From assembly GCA_963782345.1 (NCBI GenBank), contig CAWAJF010000007.1:1-64000 (forward strand): a stretch of DNA of 64,000 bases, in the 5' to 3' direction. The notes beneath the pieces are model-generated. The model searched no databases. It was not told the DNA's origin and was given only the letters and a program-made list of their open reading frames with translations. Below, piece by piece: positions 32,650-40,639 of this stretch (positions are counted from its first letter, which is position 1; every line of letters begins with the position of its first letter). The translations under genes were made by a program, and so were the position numbers. Source of the stretch: DASUPK01 sp963782345. GTDB taxonomy: Bacteria; Actinomycetota; Thermoleophilia; Solirubrobacterales; 70-9.

Positions 32650-34860
32650 GTGCCCGAAGCGAAGCCAGTGGAGGTCGGCGTCGACCAGGTCGAGCGCCTG
32701 CTCGCGGGCCTGAACGGCCCGCAGCGGGAGGCGGTCACCTTCGGCGAGGGGCCGCTGCTGATCCTCGCCGGCGCCGGGTCGGGCAAGACCCGGGCGCTCA
32801 CGCACCGGATCGCCTGGCTGCTCGCCACGGGCCGGGCGCACCCGAACCAGATCCTCGCGATCACCTTCACGAACAAGGCCGCGAACGAGATGCGCGATCG
32901 CGTCTCCTCGCTGATCGGCGGCGTCCCTCGCCGGATGTGGGTGATGACCTTCCACGCCGCCTGCGCGCGGCTGCTGCGGATCGAGGCCGAGCGGCTCGGC
33001 TACACGAGCCGCTTCACGATCTACGACGAGGCCGACTCGCTGCGCATGCTGAAGCGCTGCATGGAGGAGCTCGAGGTCGACACCAAGCGCTATCCGCCCC
33101 GAGCCATCCGGGCCCGGATCTCGGACGCCAAGAACCAGCTGATCGACGCCGAGACCTACCAGGAGCGGGTCGGCGGGGTCTTCGAGGACATGGTCGGCCA
33201 GGCGTACCGCCTGTATGAGCGCCGGATGCTCGACGCGAACTCGATGGACTTCGACGATCTGCTGATGCGGACGGTCAACGTGCTCGAGCTCTTCGAGGAC
33301 GTCCGCCGCCGCTACCGCGAGCGCTTCAACTGGATCCTGGTGGACGAGTACCAGGACACCAACCACGCCCAGTACCGGCTGCTGCAGCTGCTCGCCGGGA
33401 AGGAGGGAAACCTCACGGTCGTCGGCGACGAGGATCAGTCGGTCTACGGCTTCCGCGGTGCCGAGGTCCGCAACATCCTCGAGTTCGAGGAGGACTTTCC
33501 GGACGCCGCGGTGGTGAAGCTCGAGCAGAACTACCGCTCCAGCGAGACCATCCTGAAGGCCGCTAACGCCGTGATCTCCCACAACACCGGCCGGCTCGGC
33601 AAGCACCTCTGGTCGGATCTGGGCGAGGGCGAGAAGATTCACGTCGTCGAGCTCGAGGACGAGCACGCCGAGGCCCGGTTCGTCGCCGGCGAGATCGAGG
33701 AGCTGATCGACCAGGACGGGCTGACGCGCGACGAGATCGCGGTCTTCTACCGGACCAACGCGCACAGCCGGGTGCTCGAGGACATCCTGGTCCGCTACGA
33801 GCTCCCCTACCAGGTGATCGGGGGGACGAAGTTCTACGAGCGGGCCGAGATCAAGGACGCCGTCGCCTACCTGCAGCTGCTCGTCAACCCGGCCGACGAG
33901 GTGAGCTTCTCGCGGGTGATCAACTCCCCGCGGCGCGGGATCGGCAACACCAGCCAGGGACGCCTGCTCGCGCACGCCAACACGACCGGCCGAACCATCT
34001 GGGAGATCGCGCTGGAGCCCGAGGCGGTTCCCGGGCTCTCCGGCGCCGCGATCAAGTCGATCGGCCGGTTCATCGAGCTGATCGAGGAGCTCCGTGCCGA
34101 GTTCGAGAGCGGACCGGTGGCCGACCTGCTGCGCGCCCTGCTCGAGCGCTCCGGCTATCTCGACGCACTGCGGGCCGAGCGGACCATCGAGGCCGAGGGT
34201 CGGATCGAGAACCTGGAGGAGCTGGTCGGGGTGGCCGCGGAGTTCGACGTGAACCGTGATGTCGAAGGGCCGTCGGAGATCGCGCCGCTCGAGGAATTCC
34301 TGCAGGCGATCTCGCTCTACACCGATCAGGACGACATCAGCCGGGACGAGTCCAAGGTGACGCTGATGACCCTGCACAACGCCAAGGGCCTGGAGTACGA
34401 CGCCGTCTTCATCATCGGCTGCGAGGAGGGCGTCTTCCCCCACTCGCGCTCGCTCGAGGAGGGGAACGAGGAGGAGGAGCGCCGCCTCGCCTACGTCGGG
34501 ATCACACGGGCCCGCAAGCGCCTCTGGATGGCCCACGCCCGCAGCCGCCGCCTCTTCGCCGGGCGGGAGACGGGATTCCCATCCCGCTTCCTCTCCGAGC
34601 TGCCCGACGAGCTGGTCGAGCGCGAGGGCACCCAGGAGCAGGCGATCACCGGCTGGTCGCTTGGCGGCTCGACCGGCCCCACACCGAAGGCAGACCCGTC
34701 CCTGTCTTTCGTCACCGGCGACGACATCGTGCATGCGAGCTTTGGCGACGGGGTGGTCACGGCCGTCGAGCCCGGCGGGGTCATCGTCGTCCGCTTTGCC
34801 GGCGATGGCGCAGAGCGCAAGCTGATGGCCGACTACGCGCCTCTAAGGAAGGCCAGCTAG
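32650..34860 (+). CDS. pcrA: ATP-dependent DNA helicase PcrA/UvrD
   Basis: 736-aa superfamily 1A helicase, 3'-5', acting in repair and replication-conflict removal. Motif I LAGAGSGKTR, motif Ia ITFTNKAANEM, motif II VDEYQDTNHAQY, QSVYGFRGA (III), VKLEQNYRS (IV), VTLMTLHNAKGLEYDAVF (V) and YVGITRARKRLWM (VI). The C-terminal ASFGDGVVTAVEPGG segment is the Tudor-like domain of PcrA that binds RNA polymerase. Its stop overlaps the folD start (TAGTG). Confidence 0.96.
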   Translation: MPEAKPVEVGVDQVERLLAGLNGPQREAVTFGEGPLLILAGAGSGKTRALTHRIAWLLATGRAHPNQILAITFTNKAANEMRDRVSSLIGGVPRRMWVMTFHAACARLLRIEAERLGYTSRFTIYDEADSLRMLKRCMEELEVDTKRYPPRAIRARISDAKNQLIDAETYQERVGGVFEDMVGQAYRLYERRMLDANSMDFDDLLMRTVNVLELFEDVRRRYRERFNWILVDEYQDTNHAQYRLLQLLAGKEGNLTVVGDEDQSVYGFRGAEVRNILEFEEDFPDAAVVKLEQNYRSSETILKAANAVISHNTGRLGKHLWSDLGEGEKIHVVELEDEHAEARFVAGEIEELIDQDGLTRDEIAVFYRTNAHSRVLEDILVRYELPYQVIGGTKFYERAEIKDAVAYLQLLVNPADEVSFSRVINSPRRGIGNTSQGRLLAHANTTGRTIWEIALEPEAVPGLSGAAIKSIGRFIELIEELRAEFESGPVADLLRALLERSGYLDALRAERTIEAEGRIENLEELVGVAAEFDVNRDVEGPSEIAPLEEFLQAISLYTDQDDISRDESKVTLMTLHNAKGLEYDAVFIIGCEEGVFPHSRSLEEGNEEEERRLAYVGITRARKRLWMAHARSRRLFAGRETGFPSRFLSELPDELVEREGTQEQAITGWSLGGSTGPTPKADPSLSFVTGDDIVHASFGDGVVTAVEPGGVIVVRFAGDGAERKLMADYAPLRKAS

Positions 34861-35726
34861 TGAGCGCGACCGTGATCGACGGCAAGGCCGTCGCGGCCTC
34901 CGTGCGCGAGCGCGTCCGCGGGGAGGTGGAGCAGCTCGCGGCGGACCTCGGCAGGCCGCCCGGGCTCGCGACGGTGCTGGTCGGCGACGACCCCGCCTCG
35001 GCGATCTACGTGCGCCGCAAGCGAGAGGCGTGCGAGGAGGTCGGCATCCGCTCCTTCCACCATGAGCCCGACGGCTCCATCTCACAGGCCGACCTGCTCG
35101 ATCTGGTGGGAGAGCTCAACGCCTCCGATGAGGTCGACGGGATCCTGGTCCAGCTGCCGCTTCCGGAGCAGATCGACGCCGCTGCGATCGTCAACGCACT
35201 CGACCCCGACAAGGATGTGGACGGGCTCACGCCGATCAGCGCGGGCAGGCTCGCCCGTGGCGAGCCGGGTCTGGTTCCGTGTACGCCGCAGGGAATCATG
35301 GAGCTGCTCTCCTCGGCGGGGATGGATCCCGCCGGCAAGGAGGCGGTGATCGTCGGTCGCTCCAACCTGGTCGGGCGCCCCGTCTTCTCGCTGCTGCTCG
35401 GCGCCAACGCGACGGTGACGATCTGCCACAGCCGCACGCGCGACCTCGGCGAGGTCTGCCGGCGCGCGGAGATCCTGGTCGCGGCGGCCGGCCGGCCGTG
35501 GTTGATCGGCGGCGACATGGTGCGGCCGGGGGCGACCGTGATCGACGTCGGCACGAACCGCACCGATGATGGGTTGGTTGGAGACGTCGACTTCGACGCC
35601 GCGGTGGAGGTTGCGGGCGCGATCACGCCGGTGCCGGGCGGTGTGGGGCCGATGACGATTGCGATGCTGGTGGCGAATACGGTGCAGGCTGCACGGCTTC
35701 GCCATCAGAACGCGGCCACTTACTGA
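34860..35726 (+). CDS. folD: Bifunctional methylenetetrahydrofolate dehydrogenase/cyclohydrolase
   Basis: 288 aa. It converts 5,10-methylene-THF to 10-formyl-THF via methenyl-THF. Motif YVRRKREACEEVGI holds the catalytic Lys; DGILVQLPLP and TPVPGGVGPMTIAMLVANT are the FolD signatures; GRSNLVGRPVFSLLL is the NADP-binding region. GTG start overlapping the pcrA stop by 1 nt. Confidence 0.96.
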   Translation: MSATVIDGKAVAASVRERVRGEVEQLAADLGRPPGLATVLVGDDPASAIYVRRKREACEEVGIRSFHHEPDGSISQADLLDLVGELNASDEVDGILVQLPLPEQIDAAAIVNALDPDKDVDGLTPISAGRLARGEPGLVPCTPQGIMELLSSAGMDPAGKEAVIVGRSNLVGRPVFSLLLGANATVTICHSRTRDLGEVCRRAEILVAAAGRPWLIGGDMVRPGATVIDVGTNRTDDGLVGDVDFDAAVEVAGAITPVPGGVGPMTIAMLVANTVQAARLRHQNAATY

Positions 35727-35778
35727 TCGGAGCCGCTAGTGGTTGAATCCGGGCCCCAATCCATCGACGGAGGCTGAC

Positions 35779-36459
35779 TTGGACTCATCACGATTGCGCT
35801 CAGGCGAGATCGTCGCCGGGATCGCCGGCATCGGCCTGTTCGTGTTCCTGTTCTTCGACTGGTTCGGCGGCGGTGCGGAGGTCACCGGCAGCCTTGTCAA
35901 CGGGACCGCGACGCTCTCGCACCCGGGGATCAGCGGCTGGGATTCGCTGACCGACCTGCCGGGGTTCCTGATCATCCTCTCGGGCGTCTCGGGGATCGCA
36001 CTGGCCTCTCTGGCCGCCGCGGGCCAGCGGGTCAACATCCCCGTCCGGCGCGGGGCGGTGACCGCGCTGCTCGGAGCGCTGGCGGTGCTGCTGATCCTCT
36101 GGCGGATGTTCGCCGGCTCACCGACGCTGAAGATCGGAGTGTTCCTTGGTCTCGCGTCCGCAATCGCGATCACCACGGGCGCCCTGATGGCGCTCACCGA
36201 GGGTGGGTTCGAGCCGCTGGTCGCTGTCGCCGCTGGCCGCACACGGGCCGCCTCGGCGAGCGCGCCGGAGGCGGCGCCGTCGCCCCGCCCGGCGTCGGCT
36301 CCGGCGAAGAGCAACTCCCGTTCGAGCGGCCCGACCACGACCAAGCGCTCGAAGGCGAAGAAGCCGGCCGCGCGCTCGGGGTCGAAGACGAAGTCGTCGA
36401 GCTCGCGCTCCGGGACGAAGAAGAAGTCGAGCTCGTCCCGGTCGAGCAGCAAGAAATAA
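35779..36459 (+). CDS. Tandem membrane-protein paralogue 1 (Lys/Ser-rich tail)
   Basis: 226 aa, four predicted helices, family not recognised. It shares with the next three genes the N-terminal motif RL-x2-G-(E/Q)-(I/L/M)-V and a C-terminal (K/E)IG-x(F/W)-(L/I)GL repeat. Only this copy has an extra tail of about 65 residues, rich in Ser, Lys and Arg, likely cytoplasmic and nucleic-acid or anionic-surface binding. TTG start at 35779 with GGAGG 5 nt upstream; paralogy to the copy at 37006, which starts LDVNRL, supports it. Confidence 0.8.
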   Translation: MDSSRLRSGEIVAGIAGIGLFVFLFFDWFGGGAEVTGSLVNGTATLSHPGISGWDSLTDLPGFLIILSGVSGIALASLAAAGQRVNIPVRRGAVTALLGALAVLLILWRMFAGSPTLKIGVFLGLASAIAITTGALMALTEGGFEPLVAVAAGRTRAASASAPEAAPSPRPASAPAKSNSRSSGPTTTKRSKAKKPAARSGSKTKSSSSRSGTKKKSSSSRSSSKK

Positions 36460-36524
36460 GACCACCCAGGGGGTCTTCGCTGTAGGGTCCCGGCGCTCGC
36501 GCCCGTCAAGTCTGGAGGACGAAC

Positions 36525-36971
36525 ATGATCGGAAGGTTGTCTCAGGGGCAGTTGATCGCCGCGATCGGGGCGGCCGTGCTCCTCGTTGCGATGTTCCTGC
36601 CCTGGATCGGGGTGAGCGGTCCGTCGCTTCCGGCAGGGATCACGCTCCCTCAGGGCGCGAGCGGCGGCGGCTCGTCGGAGAACATCTGGAAGGGCTCCAC
36701 CCTCGACATCTATCTCCTGATCACCGTGATCGTGGCGGCGCTGCCGGCTCTGCTGGCGCTCACGCAAAGCTCCGAGGAGTTCTCCTTCGCCTCCGCTGCA
36801 ACCTTCCTGCTCGGCGTAGTGGGAGTGATCCTGATCGCCGCGTTCCTGACCGTGGACTTTCCCGATGGCGCGGACCGCAAGATCGGCGCGTTCATCGGCC
36901 TGGCGGCAGCCATCGCGATCGCGGTGGGCGGGTTCAGGGCCATGCAGGAAGAGGTCGCCGGGGAGATATAG
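36525..36971 (+). CDS. Tandem membrane-protein paralogue 2
   Basis: 148 aa, four helices. Begins MIGRLSQGQLIAAIG; the FLPWIG motif ends helix 1, and a Gly/Ser loop precedes helix 2. The C-terminus has RKIGAFIGLAAAIAIAVGG. ATG with TGGAGG upstream. It shares an identical 17-nt stretch (36535-36551) with paralogue 3 (37019-37035), indicating fairly recent duplication. Function unknown. Confidence 0.8.
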   Translation: MIGRLSQGQLIAAIGAAVLLVAMFLPWIGVSGPSLPAGITLPQGASGGGSSENIWKGSTLDIYLLITVIVAALPALLALTQSSEEFSFASAATFLLGVVGVILIAAFLTVDFPDGADRKIGAFIGLAAAIAIAVGGFRAMQEEVAGEI

Positions 36972-37005
36972 GCTCAGCCACAGCCAAGAAACAGGAGGAG
37001 CCAAA

Positions 37006-37443
37006 TTGGACGTCAACCGGTTGTCTCAGGGGCAGCTCGTAGCCGCGATCGCGGCGATCGCCCTCTTCATCATCAGCTTCCTGCCCTGGTTCGGGATTCC
37101 CGGCGTGACGACCGTGGGTGGCGTCAACGTCGGAGGGGGCGGGAACTACAACATGTGGGAGGGGGAGAATCCCCTCGACATCTATCTGTTGATCGTGATC
37201 CTCGTGGCGCTGGTGCCGGCCGCGATGGCACTGATGGGTGACGGGGCCGATGCGCCGATGGCCGCGATGGCCACCGCGCTCCTCGGGGCCGTCGGCACGA
37301 TCCTGATCCTGTACCAGGTGTTCGACACCCCAGGCATCACCGATCGGAAGATCGGGCTGTTCCTCGGCCTGATCGCCTGCGCCGGCATCGCCGTGGGTGG
37401 GTACCTGACGATGCAGGAGACATCAGGGGGCGAGCGGTACTGA
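37006..37443 (+). CDS. Tandem membrane-protein paralogue 3
   Basis: 145 aa. Starts on TTG (LDVNRLSQGQLVAAIAAIAL) with AGGAGGAG 5 nt upstream. Helix 1 ends FLPWFG; the loop is Gly/Asn-rich (NVGGGGNYNMWEGEN). C-terminal RKIGLFLGLIACAGIAVGG-x2-TMQE matches the other copies. Its stop overlaps the presumed CTG start of paralogue 4. Confidence 0.8.
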   Translation: MDVNRLSQGQLVAAIAAIALFIISFLPWFGIPGVTTVGGVNVGGGGNYNMWEGENPLDIYLLIVILVALVPAAMALMGDGADAPMAAMATALLGAVGTILILYQVFDTPGITDRKIGLFLGLIACAGIAVGGYLTMQETSGGERY

Positions 37444-37856
37444 ACCGGCGTTTGCGTGGAGGCGAGATGGTCGGGGCACTGGGCGGCCTCGGCCTGCTCG
37501 TCGCCACCTTCCTGCCGTGGTACTCGGCGGGAGGCGAGAACGCGACCGCCTGGCAGGCGTTCAGCATCATCGACGTGATCCTGGCCGCCGCCGCGGTCAT
37601 GGGGCTCTCCGTCGCCGTGTGCGTACTGGCCCGCCTCTCCGTCAGCTATCCGTTCGCGGGGTCTTCGGCCGCCACCGGGTTCGGCGCCGTGGCGCTCATC
37701 CTGATCGTCTACCGGCTGATCGATCCACCTGGCGCCGGCGGGGTGGACCTCGAGATCGGCGCCTGGCTGGGGCTCGTCTGCGCGGCCGCGATCACGGTCG
37801 GCGGCTACCTGGGGATGCAGCCGATGAAGGGCCCTCGGGCCGCGTCAGCCGCGTAG
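37440..37856 (+). CDS. Tandem membrane-protein paralogue 4 (possible CTG start)
   Basis: 138 aa if read from CTG 37440. The family N-terminal motif reads LNRRLRGGEMVGALGG here and extends upstream of the first TTG (37452) to a CTG that overlaps the preceding stop as CTGA, mirroring the GTGA and ATGA overlaps common in this window. Helix 1 ends FLPWYS; C-terminal LEIGAWLGLVCAAAITVGG. If CTG is not used, TTG 37452 or ATG 37467 would start it. Its end overlaps the convergent GMC gene by 12 nt. Confidence 0.72.
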   Translation: MNRRLRGGEMVGALGGLGLLVATFLPWYSAGGENATAWQAFSIIDVILAAAAVMGLSVAVCVLARLSVSYPFAGSSAATGFGAVALILIVYRLIDPPGAGGVDLEIGAWLGLVCAAAITVGGYLGMQPMKGPRAASAA

Positions 37857-39638
37857 CTCAGCGCCGACGTCACCCGCCACGTGGGTGGCGCAGGCGATGA
37901 TCGTCATCATCGGGTTGACCCCTACCGAGGTGGGCAGCAGGCTGGCGTCCGCCACGTAGAGGCTCTCGACGCCCCGGACGGCGCCGCGAGGGTCGCAGAC
38001 GCTGGTGCCCGGATCGGACCCCATCCGGGCGCTGCTCATCGGGTGGAAAGCCTCGAGGCGCAGGTCCGCCGGCTTCAGTCTCATCGACTCGAACTCGGCG
38101 AGCTTGCCGCGAGGGATCACCGAGACGGGACCGACGTTTGGGTAGACCTCGGTGGCGCCCGCGGCGAAGTGGATCTCGGCCGCCCGCGCGATCCCGAACT
38201 GGATCGTCCTCGCCTCCTCCTCGAGCAGGCGGTAGGAGAGCCGCAGGGAGCCGTTCGAGGTCAGCCCCACCCGTCCCTCCGAGCGGTCGTGGAGATGCAC
38301 GCCGATCGAGGCGATGTGGCCGAAGTTGGCGACGCGGTCCGAGAAGGCGGCTCCGACACCGGGGAGCCACTGCGCGCCGAAGGAGAGCGGGGTGAAGGTC
38401 GCCTCGAGCAGGATCCCCTCCGGCTGCCACTGGTCGACGTAGTAGCTCTGCATCACTCCGTCCCAGCCGCGGACCTCCTCCTCGTAGCGGGCGCCGATCC
38501 AGGCCGCGGGATGGATGTGGAGGTGGCGCCCCAGCGCGGGGTGGCTGATGCCCGACCGGAGCAGGAGCTCCGGCGTACCAAAGGCGCCACCCGCGCTGAT
38601 CACCGCCCTGGCGCGAACCTGCCAGTCGCGGCCAGCAGGGGGGCGGCCGTTGCGCTTGGCCTCCTGGGCGGCGGTCGTCGGCATTCCCGCCCTGCAGGAG
38701 AGCCCGGTGGCGCGACCGCCCTCGGTGAGGATCCGCTGCACCTGGACCCCGGCGCGCACCCGCGCACCGGCGGCGACGGCGCGGGGGAGGTAGGAGACAT
38801 GGGCGGCCCGCTTTGCGTCGATCTCGCAGCCGAGGGGGCAGGAGCTGCACTGGACGCACTTCCCGGCGTTCCGGCTGATCGGCCCCCCGCTGGCGCCGAG
38901 GGCCTTGGCCCCCTCGGCGCAGAGCTGGCCGTTGCGACCGAGCGTCTCGAGGTTGAGGGGCGTTACCGCAAGCACCTTCTCCGCCTCGGAGTAGAAGCGG
39001 CCGAGGTCGCCGACCCATCCGATTCCGCCGGCGTCGCGCCATTCCTCCAGAACCTCTCGAGGCGCCCGGAAGCAGGTGCCCGAGTTGATCACGGTGGTCC
39101 CTCCGACGGTGCGGCCGACGGGAATCGGAATCGCCGGCTTGCCGGACGCGATGGTCATCCCGCCGTCGCGGTAGAGCAGCGGCAGCCCGTCGAGCGGGTC
39201 GGTCGGATAGCTGGTGTGGTCGACGTAGGGCCCGGACTCCAGCACCATCACGTCGAGGCCGGCCCGAGCGAGGATCGCCGCCGCGGCCGCCCCGCCCGCA
39301 CCCGAGCCCACGATCGCGACGTCGCAATCCTCCCCGGCTCCACGAGGCTCGAGATCGCCCACGCCGGTAGAAGACGGCGGCGGCTCGCCCTCCGCGACCG
39401 CGCAGCGGGATTCGAAGCCGACCGCGGACTGGACGCGCGCGTCGCGTGCCCAGCCGATCATCGCGAGCAGCTTCGCCAGCAGGAGAAGGTCGCGATAAAG
39501 CGAGAAGCGCGAGCTCTCCATCTTCGCCATGTACTCCGCCCGCGCCTCGACGCTCATCCGGCTGAAGCGCCAGGGGAACGGCAGGAGCTCGAAGGTGCGA
39601 AGCGCGATCCGCACCACCTGCACGGTCCTGGCCGGCAT
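37845..39638 (-). CDS. GMC-family FAD oxidoreductase
   Basis: 597 aa from the first ATG. FAD-binding Rossmann motif VAIVGSGAGGAAAAAILARA at about 105-124; Cys cluster GKCVQCSSCPLGCEIDAKR (C-x2-C-x2-C-x3-C) typical of actinobacterial GMC members; C-terminal HPMSSARMG and DASLLPTSVGVNPMMTI. Coding-like sequence continues in frame upstream to 39779 (LRAAELRTLRAIAEAIAPG, resembling gluconate dehydrogenase subunit 3-type N-termini), but it holds no ATG, GTG or TTG before the TGA at 39780-39782. The true start is unresolved. Substrate unknown, probably an alcohol or sterol. Confidence 0.85.
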   Translation of the reverse strand: MPARTVQVVRIALRTFELLPFPWRFSRMSVEARAEYMAKMESSRFSLYRDLLLLAKLLAMIGWARDARVQSAVGFESRCAVAEGEPPPSSTGVGDLEPRGAGEDCDVAIVGSGAGGAAAAAILARAGLDVMVLESGPYVDHTSYPTDPLDGLPLLYRDGGMTIASGKPAIPIPVGRTVGGTTVINSGTCFRAPREVLEEWRDAGGIGWVGDLGRFYSEAEKVLAVTPLNLETLGRNGQLCAEGAKALGASGGPISRNAGKCVQCSSCPLGCEIDAKRAAHVSYLPRAVAAGARVRAGVQVQRILTEGGRATGLSCRAGMPTTAAQEAKRNGRPPAGRDWQVRARAVISAGGAFGTPELLLRSGISHPALGRHLHIHPAAWIGARYEEEVRGWDGVMQSYYVDQWQPEGILLEATFTPLSFGAQWLPGVGAAFSDRVANFGHIASIGVHLHDRSEGRVGLTSNGSLRLSYRLLEEEARTIQFGIARAAEIHFAAGATEVYPNVGPVSVIPRGKLAEFESMRLKPADLRLEAFHPMSSARMGSDPGTSVCDPRGAVRGVESLYVADASLLPTSVGVNPMMTIIACATHVAGDVGAELRG

Positions 39639-39779
39639 CCGGGAGAGGAATCGAGCCAGCGGCTCGGCGACCGGGACCTCGGTCTCCGCCGCCGGGAGCC
39701 CGTCCTCACCAGGGGCGATTGCCTCCGCGATCGCTCGCAGAGTCCTGAGCTCGGCGGCCCGGAGCCCCGGCGGGCGCCT

Positions 39780-40220
39780 TCAGGGAGGAGCGGCGGGGGA
39801 CCCGACCCGGCCGGCCAGCGACCAGAGCAGCAGCGAGGCGAAGACGAGCGAACCGTCGACGATCCCGTTGAGCAGGTAGGCGAACACGTCGTCCTCGATG
39901 AAGAAGATCCACGAGGTGATCGACGAGGCGGCCTTGCCGGCGGCGAGCGCCAGGATCATCGGCCGGTAGCGGACGACGTCGGCCTGGGCGATCACGGCAA
40001 TCGCCGTGATCACGACCATGTAGGCGAAGCCGAGCGAGAGCCAGAGCCGCTCCTCGGTCTTCGGCGCCGCGGTGTGGAAGCCGAAGTGGTGGCCGAGCTC
40101 TGTGATCCGGTCGAGCGTCCCGTCCGGCCAGGCGATGAAGAAGAAGCCGGTGATCGCGAAGCCGATCGCCATCAGGCGCAGGTTGAGGACGACGAACCGC
40201 TCGGCTTTCTCCCCCGTCAT
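39780..40220 (-). CDS. Four-helix membrane protein of unknown function
   Basis: 146 aa, about four hydrophobic segments (ITGFFFIAWPDG near the N-terminus). Starts MTGEKAERFVVLNLRL at 40220; TAGGAT (40231-40236) lies 10 nt upstream. Its stop TGA is in the same reading frame as the GMC oxidoreductase that follows, so the two are separated only by that TGA. No family recognised; linkage suggests it works with the oxidoreductase. Confidence 0.72.
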   Translation of the reverse strand: MTGEKAERFVVLNLRLMAIGFAITGFFFIAWPDGTLDRITELGHHFGFHTAAPKTEERLWLSLGFAYMVVITAIAVIAQADVVRYRPMILALAAGKAASSITSWIFFIEDDVFAYLLNGIVDGSLVFASLLLWSLAGRVGSPAAPP

Positions 40221-40230
40221 CGCGGGACCG

Positions 40231-40236
40231 ATCCTA
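40231..40236 (-). promoter_or_regulatory. -10 (TAGGAT), 10 nt before the membrane-protein ATG
   Basis: TANNNT at slightly longer spacing than the 6-8 nt class, predicting a 5' end within a few bases of the start codon. Confidence 0.4.
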
Positions 40237-40264
40237 TTCAGGCGGCTCGGCGCGCGGGTCCTGT

Positions 40265-40317
40265 CGCCGGATTTCATCGACACGCGCAGGAGCGCGTGTC
40301 GAGGGTGAAATCCGGCG
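40265..40317. repeat. 23-bp intergenic palindrome with 3-nt bulge
   Basis: Arms CGCCGGATTTCA plus TCGACACGCGC, loop AGGA, then GCGCGTGTCGA, bulge GGG, then TGAAATCCGGCG. All 23 pairs are perfect. It lies in the divergent gap between a membrane protein gene and gatC, with no T-tract. Candidate REP-like element or operator; no second copy was seen in the window. Confidence 0.8.
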
Positions 40318-40339
40318 CCACCCGCGCGAGAGCCCTCCC

Positions 40340-40345
40340 TATGAT
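40340..40345 (+). promoter_or_regulatory. Leaderless -10 (TATGAT) of gatC
   Basis: TANNNT, 6 nt before the gatC ATG; no Shine-Dalgarno. Confidence 0.6.
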
Positions 40346-40351
40346 CCGGCC

Positions 40352-40636
40352 ATGATCGAGAAGGATCAGGTGCTTCACGTCGCGAAGCTGGCCAGGCTGA
40401 AGCTGAGCGACGAGGAGGTCGAGCGGATGGCTGCTGAGCTCTCGGGGATCCTCGAGCACGTCGAGCACATCGCCGAGCTCGATCTCGACGGGGTCGAGCC
40501 CACCTCTCACGTGATCGCGCTGGAGAACGTGCTGCGGCCCGACGAGCCTCGGCCGAGCTGGGAGCGCGACGAGATGCTGGAGCGCGCGCCCGATCCCGCC
40601 GCCGGCGCTTTCCGCGTCCCCTCGCCCCAGGCGTAG
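40352..40636 (+). CDS. gatC: Asp/Glu-tRNA amidotransferase subunit C
   Basis: 94 aa. Small stabilising subunit of GatCAB (VLHVAKLARLKLSDEEVERM; C-terminal RPDEPRPSW and FRVPSPQ, which wraps GatA). Leaderless start; first gene of gatC-gatA-zincin-gatB. Confidence 0.95.
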   Translation: MIEKDQVLHVAKLARLKLSDEEVERMAAELSGILEHVEHIAELDLDGVEPTSHVIALENVLRPDEPRPSWERDEMLERAPDPAAGAFRVPSPQA

Positions 40637-40639
40637 ACG

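Noticed and set aside
37881..40355. 824-codon open frame antisense to the GMC gene and the membrane gene
   Set aside because: Composition is Arg/Pro/Ala-rich shadow coding; the opposite strand has clear FAD-binding and GMC motifs.
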